Positions 11,802 to 22,379 of a stretch of 64,000 nucleotides of DNA are shown one piece after another (the first letter of the stretch is position 1; each line of letters begins with the position of its first letter). The stretch comes from Hanleya hanleyi (Eukaryota > Mollusca > Polyplacophora > Lepidopleurida > Hanleyidae). The notes beneath the pieces were generated by a model. It searched no databases, had not been told where the DNA came from, and saw only the letters and a list, made by a program, of their open reading frames with translations. The translations under genes and the position numbers were made by a program. The stretch covers positions 62,001-126,000 of the forward strand of contig JAVTVY010056913.1 in the NCBI GenBank assembly GCA_036873755.1, in the 5' to 3' direction.

Positions 11802-12300
11802 GCCTATCTGCCCTGGGCGATTGTGCCGCAGCCTGGAGGGGGGAGTGCCACCTATATATTTTAGCTAAGGCTAGAGGGCTGAAACTTACCACACTGTATA
11901 TTTGAGACAAGATGGCCGCCATGATGACGCCACATTGACGTCATTTTCAAAAAGAACCTTTTTGGACGATTTTTCCGTCAGAATTTTCGAATTTTTTTCT
12001 TTTTCGTTTTTCTTCGCAAAAATTGCACAGTAAGTTAGAAAATGATAATCTGATTTGAAATAAAATAGGTTTTGCTCACTTTTCCATGCAGTAAAGCAAA
12101 ATCTTTGTAAAAATATGACGAAAACACCACTTTTCTGCTACCCCACATGACCGCCATTTTGAATTTACCCATGACGCGCAGCTCAAGGGGTCATGTAAGT
12201 AGATTTAAATTAACCCCAATATAATAGTCTACAAAGCGGAGTTTCATCTCTCAATGTTTTGCCGTTCCAGAGATAGGAGAAAAACGCACAAGTCTCCTTT
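11802..12300 (-). mobile_element. TTAA MITE, inverted copy abutting copy 1
   Basis: Runs in the opposite orientation from the shared central TTAA, starting GCCTATCTGCCCTGGGC. Family blocks appear as reverse complements, for example GACCGCCATTTTGAATTTAC near 12149. The outer end is decayed near 12290 and lacks a clear TTAA. With copy 1 it forms a ~1-kb foldback centred at 11800. Confidence 0.7.
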
Positions 12301-12449
12301 TAATCATACTGAGTATTATGGAAGATCCATTGAAGAAAGCCATGCAGTTTGTTTTCTCTGTATGTTAATGTTTGGACTATGCAAGCTATAGCTGACGAAA
12401 TCCTATTGAATGCACATTCTGCTTCTCCTCTGGCCTTTGGTTATTTAGT
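12301..12449. other. Spacer before a candidate exon
   Basis: AT-rich DNA, nothing recognised. Confidence 0.3.
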
Positions 12450-12551
12450 TCACTGACTATTCAAGAAATTGACCAGGATAACCATAGGGGTCTCGCCGAT
12501 ATCGCCTAATATAATGAAGGTCAGCAGGACAAAGGTCATTGCCACTGTGGC
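12450..12551 (-). CDS. Candidate terminal exon with a hydrophobic segment
   Basis: On the minus strand a splice-acceptor-like TTCTGATTTCAG is followed by 33 sense codons and a TGA. The peptide contains VAMTFVLLTFIILG, a good membrane or signal segment, then DIGETPMVILVNFLNSQ. The composition recalls the duplicated signal-peptide-like exons at 35.0 and 46.9 kb, but no residue-level homology is certain and this one follows an acceptor rather than preceding a donor. No other exon of the gene can be placed. Function unknown. Confidence 0.3.
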   Translation of the reverse strand, partial: ATVAMTFVLLTFIILGDIGETPMVILVNFLNSQ

Positions 12552-13047
12552 CTGAAATCAGAAAATTATTGAAAATGACATCTTTGCGAGTGGATTATTT
12601 CTCTTCTTTATACGAGTGAGCAAGTTTCAATTAGTTCACTGATGTGCAAAACTCAGGAGCGTGTTCTGTCGGATTCAAACAAACCGTCGTAACGGAGGAG
12701 GCTGTGTGTGTGGGAAGGATGGAAGTGTGTGTGTGTGGGGGGGGGGGGTACTTCATTGCCAGGTCGTAATGATGAGTTTTTTCTATTGATGGCAGGGTTA
12801 AAGTGGAGTGAGCCTGTGAAAACCTCCATGCTCTGGGTATAAAGTTGCAGTGAGAGTCGATATGCTATACACTGAAATAGTCACGGGTCAAACTGTTCGA
12901 AAGGGATCGTCAATGTGGTCACCAAAACAGAAAAAATAGTACCTGCATGTATTGAAAACATTAGCTGACTTATTACTCCTGTTCAAATGTGAGGGGATAA
13001 CGATATCTTATTTCTGGATATCTCTCTCCAAGACACTTGAATGTACG
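12552..13047. other. Unassigned, with a short GT/poly-G tract
   Basis: A (GT)n run followed by a run of G lies at about 12725-12750. Otherwise nothing is recognised. Confidence 0.4.
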
Positions 13048-13333
13048 CAGTCAGAAAATAGGTGAACACTCGTCATTCTTTAATGGTGACCAGACCTGCC
13101 GATCACCCTTGAAAGGTGATGGGTTAGAGCCATCACCTCTAAATGGTGATGGCCATCACATTTTACGGCTGAAGAGTTTGTCTCGTCACCATTAAAAGGC
13201 GATGACCTAAATGTACAATCCTAGCTCATCACTCTTCTGAGGTGATGGCCATCACTCATAAAGGTGATCATAAAATGGGTGATGGCTCTAACTCATCACC
13301 TTTTCGGGGTGATAATTATCACTTTTTTGACTG
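13048..13333. mobile_element. Hairpin MITE built of GGTGATGG/CCATCACC motifs
   Basis: The ends are CAGTCAGAAAAT (left) and TTTTTTGACTG (right), inverted complements over the outer bases. Inside, the left GGTGATGGGTTAGAGCCATC pairs with the right GATGGCTCTAACTCATCACC. At least six short GGTGATGG or CCATCACC units alternate in orientation, so a transcript would fold into nested hairpins. Non-coding. Confidence 0.7.
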
Positions 13334-13751
13334 TCAGAAACACTGACAGTAACTGACCCCGGAAAAATTCTTCAATTCAAAATGACTTAAATGTTGTAAA
13401 TTTAACGTCGTCATACATGCTGTGGTCTGCTGTGCAGACTGACTTAATGTTTGGCCCATTTATTCGACTGCAGTAGGAATGAACATTACTTAGGTAAGAG
13501 CAAATCATAATATTTCATGGAAATCCTTTCGCACGTGTCGATAATTTTACTGGAAGAGAAAGAGAGCAAGAGAGAAATCAAATGGGAGTAATTATTATTC
13601 AGAACTTCTGACATCTGATAGTTTGACTATTTATGTTAATGTAAAACGTCAAGTTGATATGGTTTTAATGATAGATTTCGGGTAGAGTGTTCAGTTTTCT
13701 CAAATTAGAAAGTCCTGTATGACGAATGTCATCTTCGTTGCATCAAGCCAA
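13334..13751. other. Unassigned DNA between two hairpin MITEs
   Basis: No gene recognised; ordinary AT-rich sequence. Confidence 0.35.
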
Positions 13752-14098
13752 TTCCTACGTTCCCACTTCGAACTTGCTTTGATATATCTGACCGCCTTCA
13801 GTTTTCAAAATCCGAGGTATAAAATTCACCTGCGAACGAGAAACGAACCAATCAGAACCTACACGCCGATCATGTGTATGTAGGGTTACATCATGCTCAA
13901 TCAACCACCGTACGTCATTTCTTCTATCATGGCGGTTGTGTTGGTCTAATATATAGGTCAGCCAATCAATAACGTTGTTCTAGGACACGTTTGAAATTCA
14001 AATAGATTCGAGGTCAGTGTCTCGTTTCTATTTGCGAGTTATTTGAACATTAAAGAGGGGTGGATATATCAAGGCAAGTTCGAAGTGGTAACGTAGAA
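13752..14098. mobile_element. Palindromic MITE, ~36-bp terminal inverted repeats
   Basis: The left end holds CCACTTCGAACTTGCTTTGA followed by TATATC. The right end holds GATATATCAAGGCAAGTTCG followed by AAGTGG and ACGTAGAA. These are inverted complements with few mismatches, and weaker pairing continues inward. Length is about 347 bp with no coding potential. Confidence 0.7.
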
Positions 14099-14254
14099 GC
14101 TTACCTGGTGTCATGAAGATGGAAGAATGCGCGAGCAGCAGAACGTTTTCAGATCTAAAACGCCAGGAAAACGATTGCCTACATAAGGTGACTGATATAT
14201 CATTCTAATTTCGACAGTCTCACTCATTTTGCTCATGAATGTCACTTGCAGACG

Positions 14255-14360
14255 GGCGGTGGTTCTCTTCGGGTACTCCAGCTTCCTCCACCTCTAAATC
14301 TGGCTCTTACCATATGGGTGAAATAATCGTGAGTGTGACATTAAACCAAATCCCCCCCCC
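14255..14360 (+). mobile_element. SINE tail fragment
   Basis: Contains GGCGGTGGTTCTCTTCGGGT, ACTCCAGC, then ACCATATGGGTGAAATAAT and a GACATTAAACCAAAT end followed by a C run. The same 3' module occurs at 26870-26985 behind a tRNA-like head and at 27290-27400, so this is a headless copy. Confidence 0.7.
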
Positions 14361-14374
14361 CGCCTCCCAACCTG

Positions 14375-14545
14375 TCATCGTATTATCGTGTCATCATACT
14401 ATCTTCTCTTCGTCATACCATTTCATCGTACTATCATATGATCAACCTATAATTATGTCATCATAATATCAGGGTATGCCGTACTATTGTGCCATTATAT
14501 TTTCGTGTCGCCGTACTACCGTGGCATCGTGCTATGAACTGGCAA
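14375..14545. repeat. Low-complexity ATC/ATCGT(A)CTATC-rich tract
   Basis: Irregular tandem repeats of TCGTACTATC, TCATACTATC and GTGTCATC-like words. Probably simple-sequence expansion from the SINE tail. Confidence 0.6.
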
Positions 14546-14650
14546 ACTTCCATACATGCTCCAGCGGGGATTGTACCCGTGCCGGTTCAGCGGTAAGAGG
14601 ATAGCGATCACCAGCGAAATGTCTTAGACCACTCGGCCACCATGGCCACA
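14546..14650 (-). mobile_element. tRNA-derived SINE head, minus strand
   Basis: Read on the minus strand it gives GGTGGCCGAGTGGTCTAAGA, a box A of Leu/Ser-tRNA type. A degenerate box B (GGGTACAATCCC) follows, then GCATGTATGGAAGTTTGCCA, which matches the region behind the head of the SINE at 26760. The 3' module is missing. Not a functional tRNA, because the arms do not close. Confidence 0.65.
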
Positions 14651-14994
14651 GAGGGCCCCGACAAGATAGGCTGAGACTTCCGGCAATTCGGTATTTTCAG
14701 TAAGCCATCCTCTACCATCCCAGGCCAGAAAAAAACCTACAAGGTCCAGCGATCTTTCTCGTCCCTGGTGTTCGACATCATCACGAAGATTATGGAAAAC
14801 AGTTTCTTGGAACCTGTATGACAACACCACCTGGAAACACAACTTATCATCTTTTGGGGATTCACGGTACAGCAATCTATCTCCAAAAATCAATCGTTCC
14901 TATTCTCTCAGTAATTATCTTACCTCCCTGTATTCTCCGGCTGCTGTCTTGCCGTCGGTCTCTTTCTTGCTTTGGTCGGAAATTTAAACCGCAC
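14651..14994. other. Unassigned DNA before a direct repeat
   Basis: Short ORFs on both strands without recognisable content. Confidence 0.3.
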
Positions 14995-15497
14995 GACATC
15001 GGGCATTGCAGGTTAGTTTTTTTCTGGGTATTCTTGCATTTAACATGTTTACCCAATGTTGAGGCGTTTATTCTATCAGACGACAACGATTCTCATCTAT
15101 CAACATCAGGTAAGTTATTTATTTGAACTGATCTGTCATCACAGCTTCCGCGTATCTAATTCGGCTTAAGCCGGTGCCACGGGCCGTGTGGATACTTCAA
15201 TGTCTACACATGAACAGCGACAACAAAAGCGCGGCTGAGATACTAAGGCCACGTCCGAGAATCCACCGTATTCTCGGGTCGGAATGTGAGGTACCGAGGA
15301 AAGCTTTCCTGAAGAGTCATATGGCTGCTTTTTCGTCGCCAGACGTCGTCAATGTTTCCCACCTCTTGCATATCGCCCAAATGTATTACCTGTACATGGT
15401 AGAATTCTGCTGTTGGACTGTGAATCTCCGCGGCCCGCCCTCTGTACATGTCACTCAACAAATACATGTAGGTTTACTGTTTTGGTGGAAGTCGTAC
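14995..15497. repeat. Direct repeat unit 1 (503-bp period)
   Basis: Starts with ACATCGGGCATTGCAGGTTA and runs to about 15380 in clear homology with 15498-15885. It includes the block TCTAATTCGGCTTAAGCCGG, the signature found downstream of the RT remnants at 25.9 and 33.1 kb and again at 30.59 kb. I infer that it is 3' non-coding DNA of that RT element family. Confidence 0.75.
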
Positions 15498-15885
15498 GAC
15501 GTCGGGCATTGCAGGTTAGTTTTTCTGTGTATGCTTGCATTTACCAGGTTTACCCAATGTTGATGCGTATGATTCATCAGGCGTCCACGATTCTCATCTA
15601 TCAACATCAGACGAGTTATTTATTTGAGCTGATCTGTCATCACAGCTTCTGAGCTAGCGTATCTAATTCCGCTTAAGCCGATGCTAGGAGCCGTGTGGAT
15701 ACTTCTTTGTCCTCACATGAACAGTTGCAATATAAGCGCGGGTGAGATACTATGGCTACGTCCGAGAATCCACCGTATTCTCGGGTCGGAATGTGAAGTG
15801 ACGAGGAAAGCTTTTCTGAAGAGTCATATGGTTGCTTTTTAGTCGCCAGACGTCGTCTATTTTTCCCACCTCTTGCTTATTGCTC
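15498..15885. repeat. Direct repeat unit 2 (503-bp period)
   Basis: Second, diverged copy beginning ACGTCGGGCATTGCAGGTTA, with TCTAATTCCGCTTAAGCCGA at about 15662 and the shared stretch ATCCACCGTATTCTCGGGTC. Its right edge abuts the truncated end of the Ty3/gypsy element. Confidence 0.75.
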
Positions 15886-16732
15886 CAATCTTGCCAAGCT
15901 GCAATAAATAAATGGTTTGACCAATCGTCTCGTCATTCAGCTAAGCCGTCATCAATTCTACACTGTTGTTCAGCAGCGGAACACAAACCTGTGCGGCGGA
16001 GGTCACGTCATATACATCTACTTCAGCAGGAACAGTGAATCCCAGAGTATCTACATATGGAAGCTGTATCTCCTTTCCATGGGCGGAGAGTATCGCCTTG
16101 ACAACGTCACGCCATCAACAACGTCATTATATTGCGTATGGTATGGAATGCGGGACAAACCGTCAGCATCTCGATGACCGTGGCCAGACTTGTACTGCAC
16201 ATCAAAGTTGCGAGTGGACAGTTCTGTCAGCTACCTGTGACCTGTAGCATCCAACTTAGCTGAAAATAAAACATAAGTGGATTACTGTAAGTTCTAACAC
16301 TAAATTGATGTCCAAACAATTAACCGTGGTACTTATGACAGACTGCCCAATTCAATGTTAGAAGTTCACTTGTGTGAGCAGAGTAATTTTTCTCCGTTTT
16401 CTTCAGCTGGCATAGGCAATGATCCTTTCGATTCCGTCTTGATGCTGGTAGAGTATAGCCCCTGAACCATCTGCGCTGGGATCCACGTGCAGTATAAACG
16501 GAAGTCGGTAGTCTGCGTAAGCGAGAATCGGTGGGATGGTCAATGCTTCGATGATTCTCTCGAAGGCATCCTGTTGATTGTCATCCCAACGCCATGTTGA
16601 ACGTTTGGAGGACCGATTCTTTGAGGATTTGTTCGGTATACCTACCAGCAGATCATTTAAGCACTGCACCGTTTTTGTGTAATCTGGTACGAACTGTCGG
16701 TAATATCCGGAGTACCCGAGCAATTTCCTCAA
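15886..16732 (-). pseudogene. Ty3/gypsy RT thumb and RNase H region
   Basis: The first part (16732-16403) reads LLGYSGYYRQFVPDY, then LAYADYRLPFILHVDPSADG with the RNase H catalytic Asp and LYQHQDGIERIIAYAS. A frame change near 16403 is followed by KTEKNYSAHTSELLTLNWAV, then a stop and a shift. RNFDVQYKSGHGHRDADGL near 16200 is the canonical RNase H end. The reading then continues as a linker (QYNDVVDGVVKAILSA) and is lost at about 15890, before any integrase. Several stops and frameshifts make it inactive. The plus-strand ORFs at 15832-16247 are shadows. Confidence 0.85.
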
Positions 16733-16789
16733 ACCTTCGACGCTCTCTGTTGTTGGCCATCGTCTAAGAACTTTGGTCCTTTCCCGAAT

Positions 16790-17035
16790 GGTTCCAATAC
16801 CCCTATCAGAAACTATATGGCCCAGAGAAGCCGCATTTCGATGGCTTTAATTTCAACCCATGGTTTTTGAGACGTTGATGTACAGCCTCTAATCGTTTGA
16901 TATGTTTCGCGAACGTCCTAGAAAATGCGATGACTTCATCAATATATACACTACATTGTCTTAATTTCATGTCCTAGAGACATTTTTCCATAAGGCACTG
17001 GAAGGTGGTGGGCGCGTTGGCGAGACCGAACGACA
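16790..17035 (-). pseudogene. Ty3/gypsy reverse transcriptase palm fragment
   Basis: Begins MSFGLANAPTTFQCLMEKCL, the RT segment before motif C. A stop follows, then the catalytic box reads VYIDEVIAFS with Glu in place of the second Asp of YIDD. HGLKLKPSKCGF completes the palm. The fingers and motif A are missing upstream because the sequence jumps to the protease region within about 360 bp. Dead by stop codon, catalytic change and deletion. Confidence 0.85.
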
Positions 17036-17394
17036 TTCTGTTGCAGAGGTTCCAATGGACTTTGACTAATGTCGATGCCCAGATCAGTGAGATTAGCTTC
17101 TGTTGGTTGTTCGCATTACATCATCTGTTTCGGCCCTAGGATATCATTGGAAACAAGGGAGGCAGCTTGCAACTGACATAACCTAGGTTTATAGGAATAA
17201 CTATTGCTCTGGCTGAAATGTTATAACTCCTAACGGACACACCCGCGGTTGAACCTTGTGACTTAAGGTCAACTATCTGCGGCCAACTAGTAAACCACTA
17301 AACAGCCCAGTGCTACCTTGTTCCACAACCATCATTTGATTACCATCTTTGGATGGATTGTGTACCATACCCTTACGGTCATGACGTCACTGGG

Positions 17395-17838
17395 CTATAC
17401 TGTAATAAGCCTGGTATTGATACTTTTCATCATATCTACATGTCTACCATTTTCTACCAAGGAAAACGAGGACTGCCACATACTACATTCAGTGAACCTA
17501 TTGTGGACACTCGAAAAAAGTTTAATGACATTAGTTCCAATGATCATGGGTACTCTCTGGTTATACATGGTATCTGGGACAACTAACACTGAAACGACTT
17601 TAACTACACTGCTTCCGGGCATAGCTATCTCTGCCTCAATATAACTGGCAAAGGGGAGACTACTACCCGAAGCTCGACACACTTCTAAATTGAAATCTGT
17701 AAGTGGGTGTATCGGAGCATGCGTAAGATTGTTTTCGTGATAAGACCTAGATACAGTTGTCAGTATTGACCATGTGTCAGTGAGACAGGGACACTTAATA
17801 CCTTGTACAATAACACAGGATTTACAACTGTCTCCCAA
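17395..17838 (-). pseudogene. Ty3/gypsy retropepsin-like protease
   Basis: An open frame of 147 codons. GIKCPCLTDTWSILTTVS corresponds to the retropepsin active site; the catalytic DTG is DTW here. ASGSSLPFASYIEAEIAMPG and VPMIIGTNVIKL match the flap-to-C-terminal IIGxNV region of invertebrate Ty3/gypsy proteases. The frame is intact but the active-site glycine is lost. Lies between gag and RT as expected. Confidence 0.8.
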
Positions 17839-17921
17839 TATTGATTTCAGTAAATCATCAGGGCTTTTACCCTTTTAACCCCCACTATGACAGGAGGTAG
17901 AGTCCATTCCTACTTTGAAGG

Positions 17922-18162
17922 TTAGTTTTCTCCTTCACTGCTCAAATTTGGCAAGGAACTATTTTGTTTTTCCCTACCAGACCGAGGCTGATCAGAGCCA
18001 AGATCTCGACCACGACCTTGATCTGGATCTCCGCTGTCCGACTGAGAACCACTATCAACTTTACTTTCAATTGCAGACAATCGATCCACGATAGATTTGA
18101 TCGAGACCGTGTTCGGCGAAGATTCAACTGTTTGTTTACCCGCCGGCTTTTCCAGGAGGCAT
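17922..18162 (-). pseudogene. Ty3/gypsy gag, C-terminal part
   Basis: Hydrophilic text with a short coiled-coil-like SIKSIVDRLSAIESKVDSG followed by a charged Ser/Arg/Gly-rich tail. It is separated from the gag core by the TTAA MITE at 18167-18709. The frame on this side differs by one from the core side, so a frameshift also occurred. The ORF start at 18248 is MITE sequence, not gag. Confidence 0.65.
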
Positions 18163-18166
18163 TTTA

Positions 18167-18709
18167 ACCCCATCTGTCCTGGATTTTTTGGGACCTGTCC
18201 AGGCCTGGGAAGGGGCCATTTCGGTCCCTTAACTATTGTTCTTACCATTGAGCTTGGGGGCTGAATCTTACCACACTATACTCTTGGGTCAAGCTCTACC
18301 AGAAAATGTTTAAAAATATCCAAGATGGCCGCTTTTATGACGTCATTTTCACGTAGGGCATTTTTGTTCGATTTTACTGTCAGATTTTCCAGACATTTCT
18401 TTTTTACGAATTTCTCCGCAAAAACTGTGTGGTAAATTAGTAAATATTGATGTGATGTGAAATAAAATAGTTTTGCCCGCTTTACACAGCGGAAAAGCAG
18501 ACATTTTAAAGAAAAATGACAAAAACATAATTTTCCTGGTACCCCATGTTGCCGCCATATTGAATTTACCCATGATCCTCTGTTGCTGGGGTTATGCGAA
18601 TAGGACAAAATAACCCCAATATGATAAACTATAAGTCACGGAGTGTCAGCTCTCAATTTTGTGTCGCCCCGGAGATAGCCAGAAAGTTTGGTAGGGGGAG
18701 CTGGTAGGG
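18167..18709 (-). mobile_element. TTAA-flanked MITE inserted in Ty3/gypsy gag
   Basis: Bounded by TTAA at 18163-18166 and 18710-18713. Read on the plus strand it begins CCCCATCTGTCCTGGA and ends GGAGCTGGTAGGG, and carries the family blocks TCTACCAGAAAATG and GCCGCCATATTGAATTTACC. Gag-coding text ends on one side and resumes on the other, so the insertion post-dates the retrotransposon. Confidence 0.85.
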
Positions 18710-18713
18710 TTAA

Positions 18714-19197
18714 ACGGTTGCATGTTTCTTTGAGTTTTGCGTCTATGCCAATTGTCTCTGACTTCTGTGCCAGGTGCTGTTGTATCATTGCAGTCAGCCA
18801 ACTCCTTCTCCACACATCTAACTTCACGAAGCGAAGCGTCATATTCGCCAATTATGTCGAATTTATGTAGTGTTTCAGATTTCAACCGGTCACTATTCAA
18901 TCGGTTCAAAACATTGTGCTCGCTTAAAGATCCCTTTTCTATAGACCGTTGGAGTAAACCCTCTAACCTACAACTCCATGTGACAACAGACTCGCCTACT
19001 TTCTGTTTTGGCATATAGAAAGATTGCAAAAATGCTTTTCCCGTGGCTACTGATCCGAAATGTATTTCTGGCTTGTCAACAATAGTATCTATCCCACTTT
19101 CCCCTAAACACAAGCAAATTTTACTAGCTTCACCTCGGAGAGATTTACGGAGGGCCTGCAATAACACTTGTTCAGGGTATACCCCGTCAGGTTTCAA
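18714..19197 (-). pseudogene. Ty3/gypsy (PNMA-like) gag capsid region
   Basis: An open frame of about 160 gag codons. Visible are LLQALRKSLRGEASKICLCL, KAFLQSFYMPKQKVGESV and VTWSCRLEGLLQR, then HKFDIIGEYDASLREVRCVE. This is the capsid pattern shared by Ty3/gypsy Gag and the domesticated PNMA family. It is a remnant here because protease and RT follow on the same strand. The N-terminus is missing beyond 19200, and the C-terminus is interrupted by a TTAA MITE, which supplies the last ~20 codons of the nominal ORF. Confidence 0.75.
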
Positions 19198-19200
19198 GCA

Positions 19201-20398
19201 TTTTGTCTGAAATTTTCAAAGTTTGAAACTACATTTGTTTTTCGGAACCGGTTTCGATCCAGAAAATGATGAAATTTTGGGAAATTGTTAAAACATATGA
19301 GCTGTCGTATTATCATCAGTGAAGGAAGTGAGGTTTTTATGTAGACTACCACATCCTCCATGAGGAGAATTTTTGTATTTACCTTTACCTCGGAAACACT
19401 ACAGCATTTTCAGCACATCTGTTACCTCTGACTTCGCTCCTCCTCCTGTGGCCCATTCGTCGTCCGACATGGTTGAATTGTAGACAGCCAGCCAATATTT
19501 CTCAGTGTGTGACAATACTGAGATACAATTACCCTTACACAAATAGCAGACTGAACAGATACAGTTACCCTTACACAAATAGCAGAGTGAACAGGACTGG
19601 CGACAATTAACCACACACAGACGTATTGGCAAATAGGAGATGATAGATACAACAGATTCTTAATATGGCAACGATTTGGTGTAAGACTCACGAAATATAC
19701 TTGACAAAGGATCTGCTGCAAGTTGTATTGTCAGTCTTTTGTTCAGGATATTACCGTTCAATGGGAGGTCTTACACCAAAGCCTTGCCCTTAATATGATT
19801 TTCGGTTATGAAATGGTTCATTTTGCAATCTCATTCGCCGATACAATCTGCTTTAATTCGCGAATTAATTGCACGGCCACGACATCTCGATACGCACGAT
19901 TCAAAACAACTCGATTTAGGTCAATGATATACTGTCAGAAAAAAACAATCTAGCAACAGTTATGAAAAATCATACAATTCAAACTCGACTGATATTCATA
20001 TATGCTCTAGTACCGCATGTCAAACTTCAAAAACAAATACATGTATATTTGGGAAAACACGAACACATATATATGATAATTCAGGCGAAGTCAATAGATT
20101 GTTGAATTGGTCCATGCAAAATAGTTCAGATTTGGTTCATACGAGCAGGTCAAATCTCCCATATAATCAATTCAATACTAGCATGCATTTAATAATATCA
20201 AACATTTCTGACATCGGCAGTCTTTGTCAGGCCACACAGTCTAAATTCACAAAGTTCTGTATAACAGCCGACACCAACTTGCTGGTCTCGCGGAGTATAT
20301 TTGCACAGGGTCCTGTATTACAGCCGACAAAAATTTTCGCGAACAAGTTATTAACCTTTAAGGACAAATTTTTGGATTGCGAATTGTTGTATAAATTA
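19201..20398. other. Unassigned, includes one ORF of unknown nature
   Basis: A plus-strand frame from 20099 (TTG; first ATG at 20114) to 20512 would give up to 137 residues, including SLCQATQSKFTKFCITADTN and NKLLTFKDKFLDCELLYKLE. No domain is recognised and the end falls in a tandem duplication. I would not annotate it as a gene without transcripts. Near 19530-19590 a 34-bp unit (CAATTACCCTTACACAAATA / CAGTTACCCTTACACAAATA) repeats twice. Confidence 0.3.
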
Positions 20399-20640
20399 GA
20401 AAAAATGACAAACAACACTGTATGTCCGAATGACATCATTGTGACTTCATCGACACATAAGCTGTATACATTTTTATTAAATCTCCTGAAAGCCCGTGAT
20501 ATTGACATATAGTTTGAGGAAAAAAATGACAAACAACACTGTATGTCCGAATGACATCATTGTGACTTCATCGACACATAAGCTGTATACATTTTTATTA
20601 AATCTCCTGAAAGCCCGTGATATTGACATATAGTTTGAGG
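20399..20640. repeat. Exact 121-bp tandem duplication
   Basis: The block starting AAAAATGACAAACAACACTG and ending at ATTGACATATAGTTTGAGGA occurs twice in direct succession (about 20399-20519 and 20520-20640) with no visible difference. Identity means a recent duplication or an assembly artefact. Confidence 0.9.
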
Positions 20641-22379
20641 AATTTCAGTTCGATAAATCCAAAGCTACGAAAAAACTACACTCAATAACACCCCATCCTC
20701 ATATTTGAAAGAAAGAAAAGACTAGTTTTCATCTAGCCTGTACCTCTATTCTACTAGTATTCCAATAACAGACAAGTAGATATTGAAACGTGCACTGAGC
20801 TACCTAAATATGGTATTTTATGATAAACTAGGCTTCGGGCATTGGCCCATGGTCTATTAGGAAGAAGCTAATTACCTTCAGAATATATCTGCTCAACCGC
20901 TAGGATGTATGACAAGCATATGTAGGATGCAACACAAGCATATTGAAGGTCTCTGTGCCATCCCATTCTGCGCCGTAACAAGGCCACGCAAAACACTTAT
21001 TAAGTCATGCGCATGTGTACGTTAACTGCTTAACAGCCCCCATGAATTCCAGATCACTGTTTCTATAGCAACAGGTTACTGAGGATTTTATTTTAGAAAC
21101 CATTGTGGTTATGAATTTTCAATTACACAATATGCAGTAACAAGGGTCTATGCGATTCACATGCATTGCAAACATTCATATAACTATTTGAACATCTGGA
21201 ATTCAATACCTGGTTAGTGTACTGATTGATATGTAGCCGTATTTCCAACTATTACGTCTCTAAAGTAGTATTCGATCACCAGCAAAACATTGGTGGAATG
21301 GGCTCAAATCAGAACCCTAACTATTATAGGAATAAAAATACAGATTTTATCAATCTAGTTTACTCCAAGTCACTGCCTTACATCGTTAGGGTTAATGTGC
21401 ACACCGAGTTTGTACAAAGCCCCAAATATTTGACGTGCAATAACTATCAATAAGGGTAAAAAAAGTAATGAAATAAACGCAGAAATACATCAAATAAATA
21501 TGGCAGTCATATATCTCTTGTAATTGTTAATCTTTTGGGACCGTTAAGTCCATTTGTCGCTACCAATGATGGTGAACAAAGAATGTTCGTTATGGTAATC
21601 TTATTTGAGATGAGACTGGTTTGGGATGAGTCCTTCAGGTTTAATTCTTGAAATCGTTATTCGGGCATCTTCATCGATATTCAAACTAAGGCCCACTGTT
21701 CTTGCTCGGACATTGTATTCTGAAGCATGGTATAAAGTAGGTTTAACTCCCTTTGTAAATTAAGTCGAGAGCATGATCTTGGCGAAATGTTTGCTGGCGC
21801 AGTAAACGCAAGTATTAACTCAGTGAACATGTTGTTTCAGTCATTCGGTACATTCAGAATTTCACATGATTTTTAGCGGTACGATTGCTTTACTGAATAC
21901 TGATTTCACTAATTTCCCTCAGACCATCGATACGGTTATTTATCGCATGCACACAGGTCAGGTACCTAACAGATTATGTAAACCATTGTGTACATATATG
22001 TATGCTTGAGATGCATCCTTCCTTAATTATTAACAACATCGTGCCATATCTACTTTATCCATTTGTATGTTTTATAAACTCTATGTGTGTTCACGATTAT
22101 TATAGACACACTATCTTTTCAGATAAGCCACAGCCGCATGAGTAGGCTACACATGTGATATACCATCGTGACTTATAATATTGGTCAAAATATTTAATCA
22201 AAGACAATATTTACTGTAACTTAATACCTATGACCTATTTGAGAACATGACAATCCATCATTGCAGTTGAGAACATCTAAATGATTTGCCAGCTGACTTA
22301 GGTCAAATATCCCCTTTTATCGACGTGCGTGTTTTCCGCATAATATTCAGCTTATTCTATAGAGAAGATAGAACAAGAT
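20641..22379. other. Unassigned AT-rich DNA
   Basis: No gene, RNA or repeat recognised. ORFs under 76 codons have no domain content. Confidence 0.4.

Larger units (their letters stand above)
15886..19200 (-). mobile_element. Ty3/gypsy retrotransposon fossil
   Basis: Minus-strand order gag (19197 downward), protease (17838-17395), RT (17035 to about 16790), RNase H (about 16732-15890). This order and the motifs (retropepsin DTG-like site, RT with YIDE, RNase H tail with DADGLSR) identify Ty3/gypsy. There is no LTR, no gag N-terminus and no integrase. The protease-RT interval is too short, so internal deletions occurred. A TTAA MITE sits inside gag. The 3' side is cut at about 15886 by the TCTAATTCCGC repeat. 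Confidence 0.85.

Noticed and set aside
15832..16247. Plus-strand ORFs of 68-93 codons
   Set aside because: They are antisense to the Ty3/gypsy RNase H tail (DADGLSR and neighbours on the minus strand).
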